In this document: positions 35,769-46,005 of the stretch, in pieces
How positions within the stretch are numbered: position 1 is the stretch's first letter
Layout of the letters: every line of letters starts with the position of its first letter
Assembly (NCBI GenBank): GCA_002695005.1
Contig: NZNT01000029.1
Location: 62,001 to 126,000, forward strand
Reading direction: 5' to 3'
Length of the DNA stretch: 64,000 bases
Origin: Maritimibacter sp.
Lineage (GTDB): Bacteria; Pseudomonadota; Alphaproteobacteria; Rhodobacterales; Rhodobacteraceae
Notes under the pieces: generated by a model
What the model saw: the letters and a program-made list of their open reading frames with translations, nothing else
Told to the model about the DNA's origin: nothing
Database searches by the model: none
Program-made: the position numbers and the translations under genes

Positions 35769-36527
35769 ATGCGACGCTTGCCCCTCTTCCTCACCGCCCT
35801 TCTGACCCTCCTGCCCCTCACCGCCGGGGCCGGACAGATCACCGTGTTCGCCGCCGCGAGCCTTGGCGAGGTGTTGGAGGACGTGAGCGCGGAGTTCGAG
35901 GCCGCGACAGGACACGACGTCGTCTTGTCCTTCGCTGGCTCGTCCGTCCTCGCCCGCCAGATCGCGCAAGGCGCGCCCGCGGACCTGTTCATCTCGGCCA
36001 ACCGGGCGTGGATTGACAACCTCATCGAAAACGGCGCCATCGACCCCGACAGCGAAGTGGAGGTCTTGCGGAACGACCTCGTCCTTATCGCACCGGGCCG
36101 TCCGAAACCGATCACGCTCGGCCCCGACACGGACCTTGCCGCGCAGCTTGGCGATGGCGTCCTCGCAATGGCATTGGTCGAGGCCGTCCCGGCGGGCATC
36201 TACGGCAAGGCGGCGCTGGAGGCGCTGGCTCTCTGGCCCCAGGTGGCGAGCCGCGTCGCGCAGGCCGACAACGTGCGCGCCGCGCTGGCCCTCGTCGCGA
36301 CGGGCGAGGCGCCGCTGGGCATCGTCTATGCCACCGACGCCCGCGCCGAACCGCGCGTGGGCGTCCTCGCCACATTCCCGGCGGACAGCCACCCGCCCAT
36401 CGTCTACCCGGCGGCCGCAACCACGTCGAGCGGGAACCCCGTGAACCAGGAGTTCCTCGCCTTCCTCACCGGACCGGAGGCGCGCGCGATCTTCACCGCC
36501 GCCGGCTTCGGCGTCATTCCGGAGTAG
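35769..36527 (+). CDS. modA: Molybdate ABC transporter, periplasmic binding protein
   Basis: A 252-residue molybdate/tungstate-binding protein. A Sec signal (MRRLPLFLTALLTLLPLTAG) precedes ITVFAAASLGEVLEDVSAEF; the oxyanion site is in VVLSFAGSSVLARQIAQGAP, followed by ADLFISANRAWIDNL and a TPAGIY-like AVPAGIYGKAALEAL. The ATG at 35769 is chosen for the signal peptide; a GTG stands just upstream. First of modABC; no ModE-type regulator gene is present in the window. Confidence 0.94.
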   Translation: MRRLPLFLTALLTLLPLTAGAGQITVFAAASLGEVLEDVSAEFEAATGHDVVLSFAGSSVLARQIAQGAPADLFISANRAWIDNLIENGAIDPDSEVEVLRNDLVLIAPGRPKPITLGPDTDLAAQLGDGVLAMALVEAVPAGIYGKAALEALALWPQVASRVAQADNVRAALALVATGEAPLGIVYATDARAEPRVGVLATFPADSHPPIVYPAAATTSSGNPVNQEFLAFLTGPEARAIFTAAGFGVIPE

Positions 36528-36530
36528 CGG

Positions 36531-37220
36531 GTGGACTGGCTCGGGCCGCAGGAATGGCAGGCGGTGGCCCTGTCGCTCAAGGTGGCCATCTGGGCCACCC
36601 TCGCCTCGCTTCCCCTCGGTATCTTCGTCGCCTATGCGCTCGCCCGCTGGCGGTTTCCGGGGCGACAGATCCTCAACGGCCTCGTCCATCTGCCGCTGAT
36701 CCTGCCCCCCGTCGTGACCGGCTACCTGCTGCTCCTGACGTTCGGGCGGCAGGGGCCGCTGGGCGCGGTCCTCGAACCGCTGGGCATCGTCTTCGCCTTC
36801 CGCTGGACCGGCGCCGCGCTCGCCGCCGCGATCATGGCCTTCCCGCTTCTCGTCCGCGCGATCCGGCTGTCCATCGAGGCGGTGGACCCGAAACTGGAAC
36901 AGGCCGCGGCCACGCTGGGCGCCTCCCGCATCCGCGTGTTTCTGACCGTCACCCTGCCGCTGGTCCTTCCCGGCATCCTTGCCGGTGCCATCCTCGCCTT
37001 CGCCAAGGCGATGGGGGAGTTCGGCGCGACGATCACCTTCGTCTCCAACATCCCCGGCCAGACCCAAACGCTGCCCTCCGCGATCTACGCCTTCCTTCAG
37101 GTGCCCGGCGGCGAAAGCTCGGCCCTGCGCCTCGTCGCGGTGTCCATCGCCATCGCGATGCTCGCGCTCATTCTGTCCGAGGTCGCGGCCCAGCGCATCG
37201 CGCGGAGGGTGCGCGGATGA
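36531..37220 (+). CDS. modB: Molybdate ABC transporter, permease
   Basis: A 229-residue membrane subunit with about five helices. It has PLILPPVVTGYLLLLTFGRQ, typical of ModB, and the EAA loop LEQAAATLGASRIRVFLTVT that contacts ModC. The start is GTG at 36531, 3 bp after the modA stop; the stop overlaps modC as ATGA. Confidence 0.94.
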   Translation: MDWLGPQEWQAVALSLKVAIWATLASLPLGIFVAYALARWRFPGRQILNGLVHLPLILPPVVTGYLLLLTFGRQGPLGAVLEPLGIVFAFRWTGAALAAAIMAFPLLVRAIRLSIEAVDPKLEQAAATLGASRIRVFLTVTLPLVLPGILAGAILAFAKAMGEFGATITFVSNIPGQTQTLPSAIYAFLQVPGGESSALRLVAVSIAIAMLALILSEVAAQRIARRVRG

Positions 37221-38299
37221 CGTTGGAGATCGACATTCACCAGACCCTCGGCGCCTTCACCCTTGAGGTCGCCTTCACCGCGCCTGCGGGGGTCACGGTG
37301 CTCTTCGGTCGCTCGGGGTCGGGCAAGACCAGCGTCATCAACGCCGTCGCGGGCCTCACCCGCCCCGACCGGGGGCGCATTGCGGTCGGGGGCGAGGTCC
37401 TGATGGACAGCGATACCGGCGTCTGGCTTCCACCGCACAAGCGCCGTCTCGGCTACGTCTTTCAGGACGCGCGGCTGTTTCCGCACATGAGCGTGGCGCG
37501 CAACCTCGACTATGGCACCCGCTTCGCACCACCCGGCGCGACCGGACCGGCCCGCGACCGGGTGATCGAGATGCTGGGGATCGGCGCGCTCCTCACCCGC
37601 CGACCCGGCGCACTTTCGGGCGGCGAGCGGCAGCGCGTCGCCATCGGGCGCGCGCTTCTGTCCAGACCCCGGATGCTCCTCGCCGACGAACCCCTCGCCG
37701 CGCTGGACGAGGACCGCAAGGCCGAGATCCTTCCCTATTTCGAGCGTTTGCGCGACGAGCTCGACATCCCGATCCTCTACGTCAGCCACGCCGCCGCCGA
37801 GGTCGCACGCCTCGCCACCACCATCGCGGTGCTGGAGGACGGCGGCCTGCGCGCGGCCGGACCGGCGGGCGAAGTCATGGCGGACCCGCGCGTCACCCCG
37901 CTCGGACCCGGTGCCGCAGGCGCGGTTCTTGAGGCCACCGTGATCGCCCATCACGACGACGGGGTGTCCGAGCTGGACGCGGGCGGCCTACGTATTCTCA
38001 TCCCCCGTGTCGCGCCGCCCGTGGGCACCCCGCTCCGGGTCCATATCGAAGCACAGGACGTCATGCTCGCCACCACCCGGCCCGAGGGGATCTCGGCGCT
38101 CAACGTGTTCGAAGCAACGGTGCGCGACATCCGCATGGGCGACGGCCCCGGCGCGTTGGTGCAGCTTTCGGCGGGCGGCAACCTGATCCTCGCTCGGATC
38201 ACCCGCCGCTCGGTCGCGACGATGAACCTGCGCGAAGGGCAACAGGTCTTTGCGGTCCTGAAAGCCGTGTCCGTGGCGCGCGACGCGGTCGGGGCCTAG
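37217..38299 (+). CDS. modC: Molybdate ABC transporter, ATP-binding protein
   Basis: A 360-residue ABC ATPase for molybdate import. Walker A GRSGSGKTSVINAVAG, Q-loop YVFQDARLFPHMSV, signature LSGGERQRVAIGRALL and Walker B MLLADEPLAALDED are intact; the extra C-terminal TOBE/Mop domain (about 290-360) binds molybdate in relatives and gives feedback. The ATG overlaps the modB stop (ATGA). The stop overlaps that of the convergent DgoK-like gene by 4 bp. Confidence 0.95.
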   Translation: MTLEIDIHQTLGAFTLEVAFTAPAGVTVLFGRSGSGKTSVINAVAGLTRPDRGRIAVGGEVLMDSDTGVWLPPHKRRLGYVFQDARLFPHMSVARNLDYGTRFAPPGATGPARDRVIEMLGIGALLTRRPGALSGGERQRVAIGRALLSRPRMLLADEPLAALDEDRKAEILPYFERLRDELDIPILYVSHAAAEVARLATTIAVLEDGGLRAAGPAGEVMADPRVTPLGPGAAGAVLEATVIAHHDDGVSELDAGGLRILIPRVAPPVGTPLRVHIEAQDVMLATTRPEGISALNVFEATVRDIRMGDGPGALVQLSAGGNLILARITRRSVATMNLREGQQVFAVLKAVSVARDAVGA

Positions 38300-39162
38300 C
38301 CCCGGATCGCGCGGAATCCGGCAAGAATAGTGTCTTCTTCCTCCCCGGTTTCCAGCAAGACCCCCTGCGCGGACATGGCGCTGCGATAGGCCTCCATCCG
38401 CGTGCCCGACCCCACCAGCGCCACGCGCTGACCCAGCCAGTAGGGCCGCGCACCTGCGAGTTCCAGCCCGAGGAACAGGCCCCAGACCTCGTTCAGAACA
38501 TCAGCCTCGGGTGCCCGCCCCAGCCGGTGCGCGGCCTCGATGGACCCCAGCCGCGCTGCAAGGCTTTCGGGCCGGGACAGGGCATCCGACACCGCCTCGC
38601 CCATCCCCTGTCCGGGCTGTCCCGACACACCGAGACCGGCGAGTGTCTGGCGCACCAGGTCGCCGGTCAAATGGCTTTGGAAACTGACGATCTCGCCTGC
38701 GCTGATATGGACCCAGCGCGTGCGCATCCCGGTCAGGCACAGCACCCCATCAAACGTATCGTTGAGCGCAAGGAATCCACGTACCCGCACGGCATCGGAC
38801 AGCATCAGACCCGCAGGCGTCTCCTGCCGGATACCCGTGACCAGCGACACGCGCATCCGTCCGTCCCGCGCCTCGACGGGCGTAACATCGCCCGCCTCGG
38901 GCGGCCGGCACGGCACCGCGCGCAGCTCTGGCGCGCGCCAGCCCTCCGGCCCCGCCGGATCGCCGGCGATCAGGATGTCGGTCTCGCTGTCGTCGTCCAG
39001 ATGATGCGCGATCAGCGGGCCGAGGACCGCCTCATACCCGGTCTCACCGCCCACGTCGGCCTCTTCGCGCGCCGCGACCTCACCATCCGCGCCAATCACC
39101 CAAATCCGCAACCGGCCCTCGGACCAGTCGACGGCCATCCAGTTGGACCCGTCCCTGCTCAC
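38296..39162 (-). CDS. Divergent 2-dehydro-3-deoxygalactonokinase-like protein
   Basis: A 288-residue relative of DgoK, an ASKHA-fold sugar-acid kinase. The family resemblance is in WMAVDWSEGRLRIWVIG, LVTGIRQETPAGLMLSDAVR, CLTGMRTRWVHISAGEI and SHLTGDLVRQTLAG. The phosphate-binding loop that normally reads DWGTTxxR is DWSEGRLR here, so kinase activity is doubtful. GTG at 39162 with GAGG upstream is the preferred start; ATG at 39138 or 39192 are alternatives. No galactonate-catabolism gene (dgoA, dgoD) is next to it. Confidence 0.7.
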   Translation of the reverse strand: MSRDGSNWMAVDWSEGRLRIWVIGADGEVAAREEADVGGETGYEAVLGPLIAHHLDDDSETDILIAGDPAGPEGWRAPELRAVPCRPPEAGDVTPVEARDGRMRVSLVTGIRQETPAGLMLSDAVRVRGFLALNDTFDGVLCLTGMRTRWVHISAGEIVSFQSHLTGDLVRQTLAGLGVSGQPGQGMGEAVSDALSRPESLAARLGSIEAAHRLGRAPEADVLNEVWGLFLGLELAGARPYWLGQRVALVGSGTRMEAYRSAMSAQGVLLETGEEEDTILAGFRAIRG

Positions 39163-39208
39163 ATCATCGCCCCTCAGAAAAACAAGCCACATCGTTGTGC
39201 CACCATAA

Positions 39209-40432
<1,224 letters not shown>

Positions 40433-40528
40433 GCCGGTTTACCATTGCCGAGAGTTTTACTCCCTTTTGAGATAAACAAACCGTAAACATGGGCGGGCGT
40501 CGTGGGGGCGTCGAACGCCGGGGTGGTG

Positions 40529-42409
40529 ATGACCGACATTGCAGGTGACAGGACGACCTTGGCCGAGCTTTCGGTCGGGACGACCCGCGCGGGGGCGATC
40601 GAGACCGTCTTTGACGAGGACTGGTACCGGCTGGACCTGACCGCAGGGCAGGAAGTGACCATCACCCTGCGTGGCGCAGGCACCTCCGCGCTCGCCGACC
40701 CGATCCTGGACCTATACGACCCCACCGGCGCGCTCGTGGCGCTCGGTCTCGACATCGCGCCGGACAACCCGGCCGCGCAGATCACGCACACCGCGAAACG
40801 TTCCGGCACCTATTATGTCGATGCCTATGCCTCCGGCGCGATCACTGGCGGCTACGCGCTCACCGTCGCGTCACTGGGCGGCACCCCCGCCGAGGCGCTC
40901 TTGTGGGGGAGCCAGGTGGCCGACACCGACATCGCAGTCCATTTCGCCGGCGCGGGCACACTGGTCGACGGCATCACGTCCGAGGGCTGGACGCCCTATG
41001 AAATCGACCGCGCGATGGCGGCCTTCGCCCGGATCGAAGCGGTCACCAACGTCACCTTCAGCCGCACCGCCTCCGCCAGCGCCGCCGACTTCACCATCGG
41101 GCTCGACACCGATGAACTCGAAGCCTTCCGCGTGCTGGGCTACTTCTCTCCGCCCGGCGCGCCCGGCGCAGGCACCGGCACCATGAACGGTGCGCAGTGG
41201 GACAGGCTGCCGGGCGGCGACCTCGAACGGGGCGGGGCGGGCTTCGTCGTCTTCACGCATGAAATGCTCCACGGCCTCGGCCTCGCCCATCCGCACGACA
41301 CCGGCGGGACCTCGACCCAGATGCGCGGCGTCACCTACGCGTTCGGTGATTTCGGGAGCGCGGCGCTCAATCAGGGCCTCTACACGACCATGTCCTACAA
41401 CTCCGGCTGGAACGCGGGCGACGTGGGCACCTACGGCGCGCTGTCGGGCGACTGGGGATATGAGGCGGGGCCGATGGCGCTCGACATCGCGGCGCTTCAG
41501 GCGCTCTACGGCGCGAACCTCAGCACCCGCACGGGCGACGACACCTACCTCCTGCCGGAGCTGAATGCGGTCGGCACGGCGTGGGAGGCGATCTGGGACG
41601 CAAGCGGAACCGACACCATCGCCTATGACGGCTGGCGCGACGCGGTGATCGACCTGCGCGCGGCCACGCTGGACTATGGCCCCGGCGGGGGCGGCCACCT
41701 CTCCGCCGCGCGCGCCATCGCGGGGGGCTTCACCATCGCGCAGGGCGTGGTGATCGAGAACGCGCGCACCAGCGGCGGCAACGACCTCCTGATCGGCAAC
41801 GCGGCGGACAACACGCTCTTCTCCGGCCGGGGCAACGACACGGCTTTTGGCGGCGACGGGGCTGACCGCATCACGGCCCACCGCGGGCGCGACCAAATTT
41901 TCGGCGGCACCGGCGACGACTGGGTTTCCGGCGGCAGGGGCAACGACACGCTCAAGGGTAACGCGGGCGACGACATGCTCATGGCCGGACGGGGGAACGA
42001 CACGATCCACGGACAGGCGGGCGACGACACGATCATGGGCCGCAAGGGGCGTGACTCGATCCGGGGCGGCGACGGTGACGACACGATCAGCGCCGGCCCG
42101 GGGAACGACATGGTCTACGGCGGGCAGGGGGACGACACGGTGACGCTCGGCTTCGGGCAGGACACGTTCGTTTTCCGCATGGGCGACGGCCAAGACACGC
42201 TCACGGACTTCCTTCCGGCACGCGACTCCCTGCGGCTGGATCAGGATCTGCTCGCCGGGCAACCCCTCGACACCGTGCTGGCGACCGCCACGCAGCAGGG
42301 CAACGCCCTCGCGCTGACCTTCGCGAGCGGCGAGAGCCTTCTGTTTCTCGGCATCACCGATGCCGACCGGCTTGCCGACGCGATCACGCTGGACAGCTTC
42401 CTGACCTGA
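40529..42409 (+). CDS. Serralysin-like M10 metalloprotease with RTX repeats
   Basis: A 626-residue extracellular protease candidate. An N-terminal pre-peptidase (PPC) domain (about 5-110) precedes the catalytic domain, with zinc motif HEMLHGLGLAHPHD (first His at residue 244) and Met-turn TMSYNSG (Met288). Six to nine GGxGxD calcium repeats follow (about 415-560), then a C-terminal type I secretion-like tail (LFLGITDADRLADAITLDSF). It lacks a Sec signal. The ATG at 40529 is used; GTG at 40502 is possible. No type I exporter gene is in the window. Stop lies 6 bp from the next convergent gene. Confidence 0.88.
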   Translation: MTDIAGDRTTLAELSVGTTRAGAIETVFDEDWYRLDLTAGQEVTITLRGAGTSALADPILDLYDPTGALVALGLDIAPDNPAAQITHTAKRSGTYYVDAYASGAITGGYALTVASLGGTPAEALLWGSQVADTDIAVHFAGAGTLVDGITSEGWTPYEIDRAMAAFARIEAVTNVTFSRTASASAADFTIGLDTDELEAFRVLGYFSPPGAPGAGTGTMNGAQWDRLPGGDLERGGAGFVVFTHEMLHGLGLAHPHDTGGTSTQMRGVTYAFGDFGSAALNQGLYTTMSYNSGWNAGDVGTYGALSGDWGYEAGPMALDIAALQALYGANLSTRTGDDTYLLPELNAVGTAWEAIWDASGTDTIAYDGWRDAVIDLRAATLDYGPGGGGHLSAARAIAGGFTIAQGVVIENARTSGGNDLLIGNAADNTLFSGRGNDTAFGGDGADRITAHRGRDQIFGGTGDDWVSGGRGNDTLKGNAGDDMLMAGRGNDTIHGQAGDDTIMGRKGRDSIRGGDGDDTISAGPGNDMVYGGQGDDTVTLGFGQDTFVFRMGDGQDTLTDFLPARDSLRLDQDLLAGQPLDTVLATATQQGNALALTFASGESLLFLGITDADRLADAITLDSFLT

Positions 42410-42415
42410 GCCGCC

Positions 42416-45400
42416 TCACTCGAAGACGATATCCCACTTGTCGAACCCCCCGTGGGTGAAGTCGACCAGCTCGACCTGCTCATTGCCCCATTCGATAAAG
42501 GTGCTGCCGTTCGCGGTATAGACAGACACCATCGACCGCGCCACATCGTGAAGCACCACCTGATCGGCCATGCTGAAGTCGTAAATCTTGTCGCGGTCGT
42601 CCCAGCGCCAGAACTCGAAACTGTCGGCCCCGGACCCGCCCCACAGCCGGTCGTTGCCCCGGCCCCCGATCAGCACGTCGTTGTGTCCGTCACCATAAAG
42701 CCGGTCGTTCCCGCCATCACCCTTCAGCAGGTCGGCATGCCAGCCACCCATGAGCTTGTCGTCGCCCCAACCACCAAAGACCCGGTCCTGCCCCAATCCT
42801 CCGGCCAACCAGTCGTTGTGCAACTCGCCGTAAAGCGAGTCGTGCCCGGAGCCGCCGAGGAGCTTGTCGTGCCCGCTTCCGCCATAAAGCCGGTCGTCGT
42901 GCCCTTCGCCAAAGAGCGTATCGTTGCCACCCTCACCCTTGAGTAGATCGGCATGCCAGCCGCCCTTGAGCGTATCCGCCCCCCAGCCGCCGTACATGAA
43001 ATCGCGACCCATGCCGCCGTCCATCCAGTCGTTGTGCAGATGCCCGAACATGCGGTCGTGCCCGCCGCCGCCCCAGAGCCTGTCATGGCCACTCTCGCCG
43101 CTGATCGTGTCGTCACCCGCGCCGCCATTGAGGAGATCCGAGCCCCAGCCGCCGTAAATGTCGTCGCGCCCGTCGCCGCCCTCGACCCGGTCGTTGTTCC
43201 CGTTGCCCGACAGCCGGTCGTCGCCCTGCCCGCCATACAGCACATCGTTCCCACCATCGCCCCGGAGCACGTCGTTCCCTTCGTCGCCACTCAGCCGATC
43301 CGCGCCCCAACCGCCGAACAACACGTCCTGACCGGTCCCGCCGGACAGCATGTCGTCGTTCAGGTTGCCATAGATCCGGTCGTCGCCATCGCCGCCCCAG
43401 ATGCTGTCATTCTGACTTCCACCCATGATCCGGTCCGCCCCCGCGTCGCCGAACAGGGAGTCTGCACCATCCCCTCCCTCGATCGCATCGTCGCCGTCGC
43501 CACCGACCAGCCGGTCGGAGCCCGCGTCGCCGTACATCCGGTCGTTGCCCGCATCGCCAATGAAATGGTCATCCCCGGCCTGCCCCCGGATGGTGTCGTC
43601 TCCGTCCTCGCCGTGTCCCACGTCGTCGCCGTCACCGCCTTCCAACAGGTCGTCGCCTACGCCGCCAAGCATGTGGTCGTTGCCCGAACCGCCATAGATC
43701 TCATCGTTGCCGGCGTCGCCGCGCAACAGGTCGTTGCCCCGCGCACCCCAGATGAAATCGGCGCCGCCGCCGCCAAAGATGATGTCCTGCCCGGCCCGAC
43801 CGCCAAGCTGGTCGTCACCCTCGCCACCGTCGATCTGGTCATCCCCGCTGCCAGCCGTGATGATATCGTCGCCCGCTTCGCCATAGACGACGTCGTGGTC
43901 CCATCGGCTGTCGTCGTCGCTGTCGACATAGGTGTCGTTGCCATCGCCCAGCCATGCCTCGTCCGCGCCCGCGCCGCCGGTCACCGTATCGTCCCCGCCG
44001 CCCGCACGGATCAGGTCCTTCCCTTCGCCGCCATCCACGTCATCCGCGCCAAGGCCCATGAGCAGCGTGTCATCCCCCGCCCCGCCGCGCACGATATCCC
44101 CGTCGAGCGCGGTGCTCTGGTCCTTGTCGTCGAACGTATCGTCGCCCGCGTCGAGATGGACGGTCTTGCGTCCCGCGCCGCCGTCCACCCGGTCGTCGCC
44201 GCCACCCGCATGCACCTCGTCGTCTCCCCCCGACAGGGCGATCATCTCGGCTCCCGCCCCGCCGGTGACAAGGTCGTCGCCCTCCGTATCGGAAATGTCG
44301 TAGCCAAAGACCGGCTCCTCCTCCAGCTCGCCGTCCCAGTCGGGGAAGTCGTAGCCGGACAGGTCCATCGCGCGATCCGGCGTCACCGCCACGGCCTTGC
44401 GGACATCGCCGGGGTCGAGCGGCCCGCCCTGCGCCGAGCGCAGCACCAGCACCTCGTCGCGCCACGACACCACCGCCCCGTTCGCGTTCGGCGTGATCGT
44501 CAGCGTGGACGCGTCGTAGAAGAATGGCCAGGACGACAGGTCGAGCCGGTCCTGCGCCGGGTCGAAATCCATGATCGTGTCCTGCACCCCGTCGTCGCGC
44601 AGGACGAAAGTGTCGCGCCCGCTGCCGCCGGTCAGGATGTCGGTCCCCGCCCCGTCCACGAGGATATCGTCCCCATTCCCGCCCGACAGCGCGTCCGATC
44701 CTGCCCCGCTCACCAGCAGGTCCGCGCCACCGGACCCGTTGGCCGACCCGCCCGCGGCATCCAGAACGACCTGCTCGCCCTGATCGCTCAGGTCGTAGGT
44801 CAGGCGTGTGAGCCCGCCGACCTCCTCGCTCGCAACGAAGAGGTTGAGCCTCTCGTCCAGAACGCCGCCCGCAATCGCGGTCACATCCGCCAGCGCCGCC
44901 TGCCCATCCGCGCCGTCGGTCCAGGTGTTCTCGATCGCGTCGAGAAACTGCAACTGTCCCCCCGGCAGCAGAGTGAACAGCGATACGCCGTCATCCGCGC
45001 CGCCAGCGGCGATGTAGGCGTGCCCGTCGTGCTCCGCCGTGACAATATCGGTCACGCCGCCGAACCGGGTGTTCAGGTTGTCGGTGATATGGTCGGTGCG
45101 CGTAAGCGTCCCGTCCGGCGCGACGTGGAAGACCGTCAGCGCCCCGTTCATCCCTTGGGCCGAGGCGACAATGGCGTAGCTCTGGCCCAGAACCTCGACC
45201 ACCGAGATGTCGGTGGGCGCCATGATCCCGATGCCGTCCGCGGGCCCGGCCACGTCCGCGACAACCGGCGTGCCGGAGGTGGTGACGAAGCTCGTCACCC
45301 CGTCCTCGCCCGCATCGCCCGCGATCACGATCTGCGCACCGCCGACCGTAGCGGTCGCGACCGTCGTGACATGGGCAAGGTGCGTGTCCGCGTCATCCGC

Positions 45401-45880
45401 GACGACCGTGACACCGCCAAACGTCCCGTTCGCGGCGCGGGTGGCAAAACCGAACTGCCCGCCCGCATCGGCAAAGGCCACGCCGCCCGCCCCGACCTCG
45501 ATATCCACAAGCCGACCCAGAGCGTCACCAAATCCCGCGTGGTTCGACACGCTGCCGATTTGCCCGGAGTCCGCGATGGCATACCCGCTCATCCGACCCG
45601 ACAGCGCAGAGCCGAACAGCGCCTCCAGCCCCCCGCCGGGGGCCTCGTCGATGGCAATCGCGTCGCCCGTGCCTAAGAGCCAGCCGGTTTTGTAGATCAC
45701 CTGATCCACCACCGCTTCCGAACCGCTCACGGGCACGGAATAGCCCGTCAGCCCGCCATTGCGTCCGGAATGGCTGAACAGCGTCAGAAGCCCGTCATCG
45801 GCCACGACCTCAAGGTCCGTGATCCCGGTGTCGAGCGCCTCAACGCCGGACATGAAATGTCCATGTACGAGTATCGCCAT
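42416..45880 (-). CDS. Large RTX calcium-binding repeat protein
   Basis: A 1154-residue protein of unknown role, probably extracellular. About residues 10-390 look like a beta-propeller of repeated HxGxxGxL-type blades (e.g. MNGALTVFHVAPDGTL, DGVSLFTLLPGGQLQFLD). A first short RTX cluster (~385-440) is followed by a linker (LDPGDVRKAVAVTPD) and then some fifty GGxGxDxLx nonapeptides to about residue 1085. A C-terminal 60-residue end (DKIYDFSMADQVVLHDV) resembles a type I secretion signal region. No Sec signal. The ATG at 45880 has a weak site. Repeats near the C-terminus are organised in larger units. Confidence 0.88.
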   Translation of the reverse strand: MAILVHGHFMSGVEALDTGITDLEVVADDGLLTLFSHSGRNGGLTGYSVPVSGSEAVVDQVIYKTGWLLGTGDAIAIDEAPGGGLEALFGSALSGRMSGYAIADSGQIGSVSNHAGFGDALGRLVDIEVGAGGVAFADAGGQFGFATRAANGTFGGVTVVADDADTHLAHVTTVATATVGGAQIVIAGDAGEDGVTSFVTTSGTPVVADVAGPADGIGIMAPTDISVVEVLGQSYAIVASAQGMNGALTVFHVAPDGTLTRTDHITDNLNTRFGGVTDIVTAEHDGHAYIAAGGADDGVSLFTLLPGGQLQFLDAIENTWTDGADGQAALADVTAIAGGVLDERLNLFVASEEVGGLTRLTYDLSDQGEQVVLDAAGGSANGSGGADLLVSGAGSDALSGGNGDDILVDGAGTDILTGGSGRDTFVLRDDGVQDTIMDFDPAQDRLDLSSWPFFYDASTLTITPNANGAVVSWRDEVLVLRSAQGGPLDPGDVRKAVAVTPDRAMDLSGYDFPDWDGELEEEPVFGYDISDTEGDDLVTGGAGAEMIALSGGDDEVHAGGGDDRVDGGAGRKTVHLDAGDDTFDDKDQSTALDGDIVRGGAGDDTLLMGLGADDVDGGEGKDLIRAGGGDDTVTGGAGADEAWLGDGNDTYVDSDDDSRWDHDVVYGEAGDDIITAGSGDDQIDGGEGDDQLGGRAGQDIIFGGGGADFIWGARGNDLLRGDAGNDEIYGGSGNDHMLGGVGDDLLEGGDGDDVGHGEDGDDTIRGQAGDDHFIGDAGNDRMYGDAGSDRLVGGDGDDAIEGGDGADSLFGDAGADRIMGGSQNDSIWGGDGDDRIYGNLNDDMLSGGTGQDVLFGGWGADRLSGDEGNDVLRGDGGNDVLYGGQGDDRLSGNGNNDRVEGGDGRDDIYGGWGSDLLNGGAGDDTISGESGHDRLWGGGGHDRMFGHLHNDWMDGGMGRDFMYGGWGADTLKGGWHADLLKGEGGNDTLFGEGHDDRLYGGSGHDKLLGGSGHDSLYGELHNDWLAGGLGQDRVFGGWGDDKLMGGWHADLLKGDGGNDRLYGDGHNDVLIGGRGNDRLWGGSGADSFEFWRWDDRDKIYDFSMADQVVLHDVARSMVSVYTANGSTFIEWGNEQVELVDFTHGGFDKWDIVFE
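42665..43320 (-). repeat. Higher-order repeat within the large RTX gene
   Basis: Nonapeptides in this part recur as blocks of six, six and eight units (54, 54 and 72 residues), each block beginning with a GGWG unit preceded by a GxxxNDxxx and a GGxG[RQ]Dxx[YF] unit. GGWG units start at nucleotides 43315, 43153, 42991 and 42775 reading on the minus strand. The last two blocks also share GGWHADLLK. This indicates segmental duplication of blocks rather than of single nonapeptides. Confidence 0.7.
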
Positions 45881-46005
45881 AACCACCCCCAAGTGCATCG
45901 GCAGGGGTGGTATCGCGCGCTCCCGTGGCGGTGGGCGGCGCAGAAATGTGACACGCGCGCGGACTATCCGAGCAATCCACGCGATTCTTCACCGGGTGTT
46001 AAGGA

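Noticed and set aside
36554-37216. A long in-frame N-terminal extension of modC through modB
   Set aside because: The extension is out of frame with ModB, is Arg/Pro-rich and the usual ModC start is at 37217 with an ATGA overlap.
42416-44700. Regular short repeats resembling a CRISPR array
   Set aside because: Period is 27 bp with degenerate codons for GGxGxDxLx; there are no constant repeats with unique spacers, and no cas genes are present.
42953-45676. A 907-codon open frame on the plus strand opposite the large RTX gene
   Set aside because: It is the complement of a Gly/Asp-rich repeat coding region in GC-rich DNA; its product is a low-complexity Val/Ala/Pro/Arg repeat with no family motif, while the minus strand has clear RTX units.
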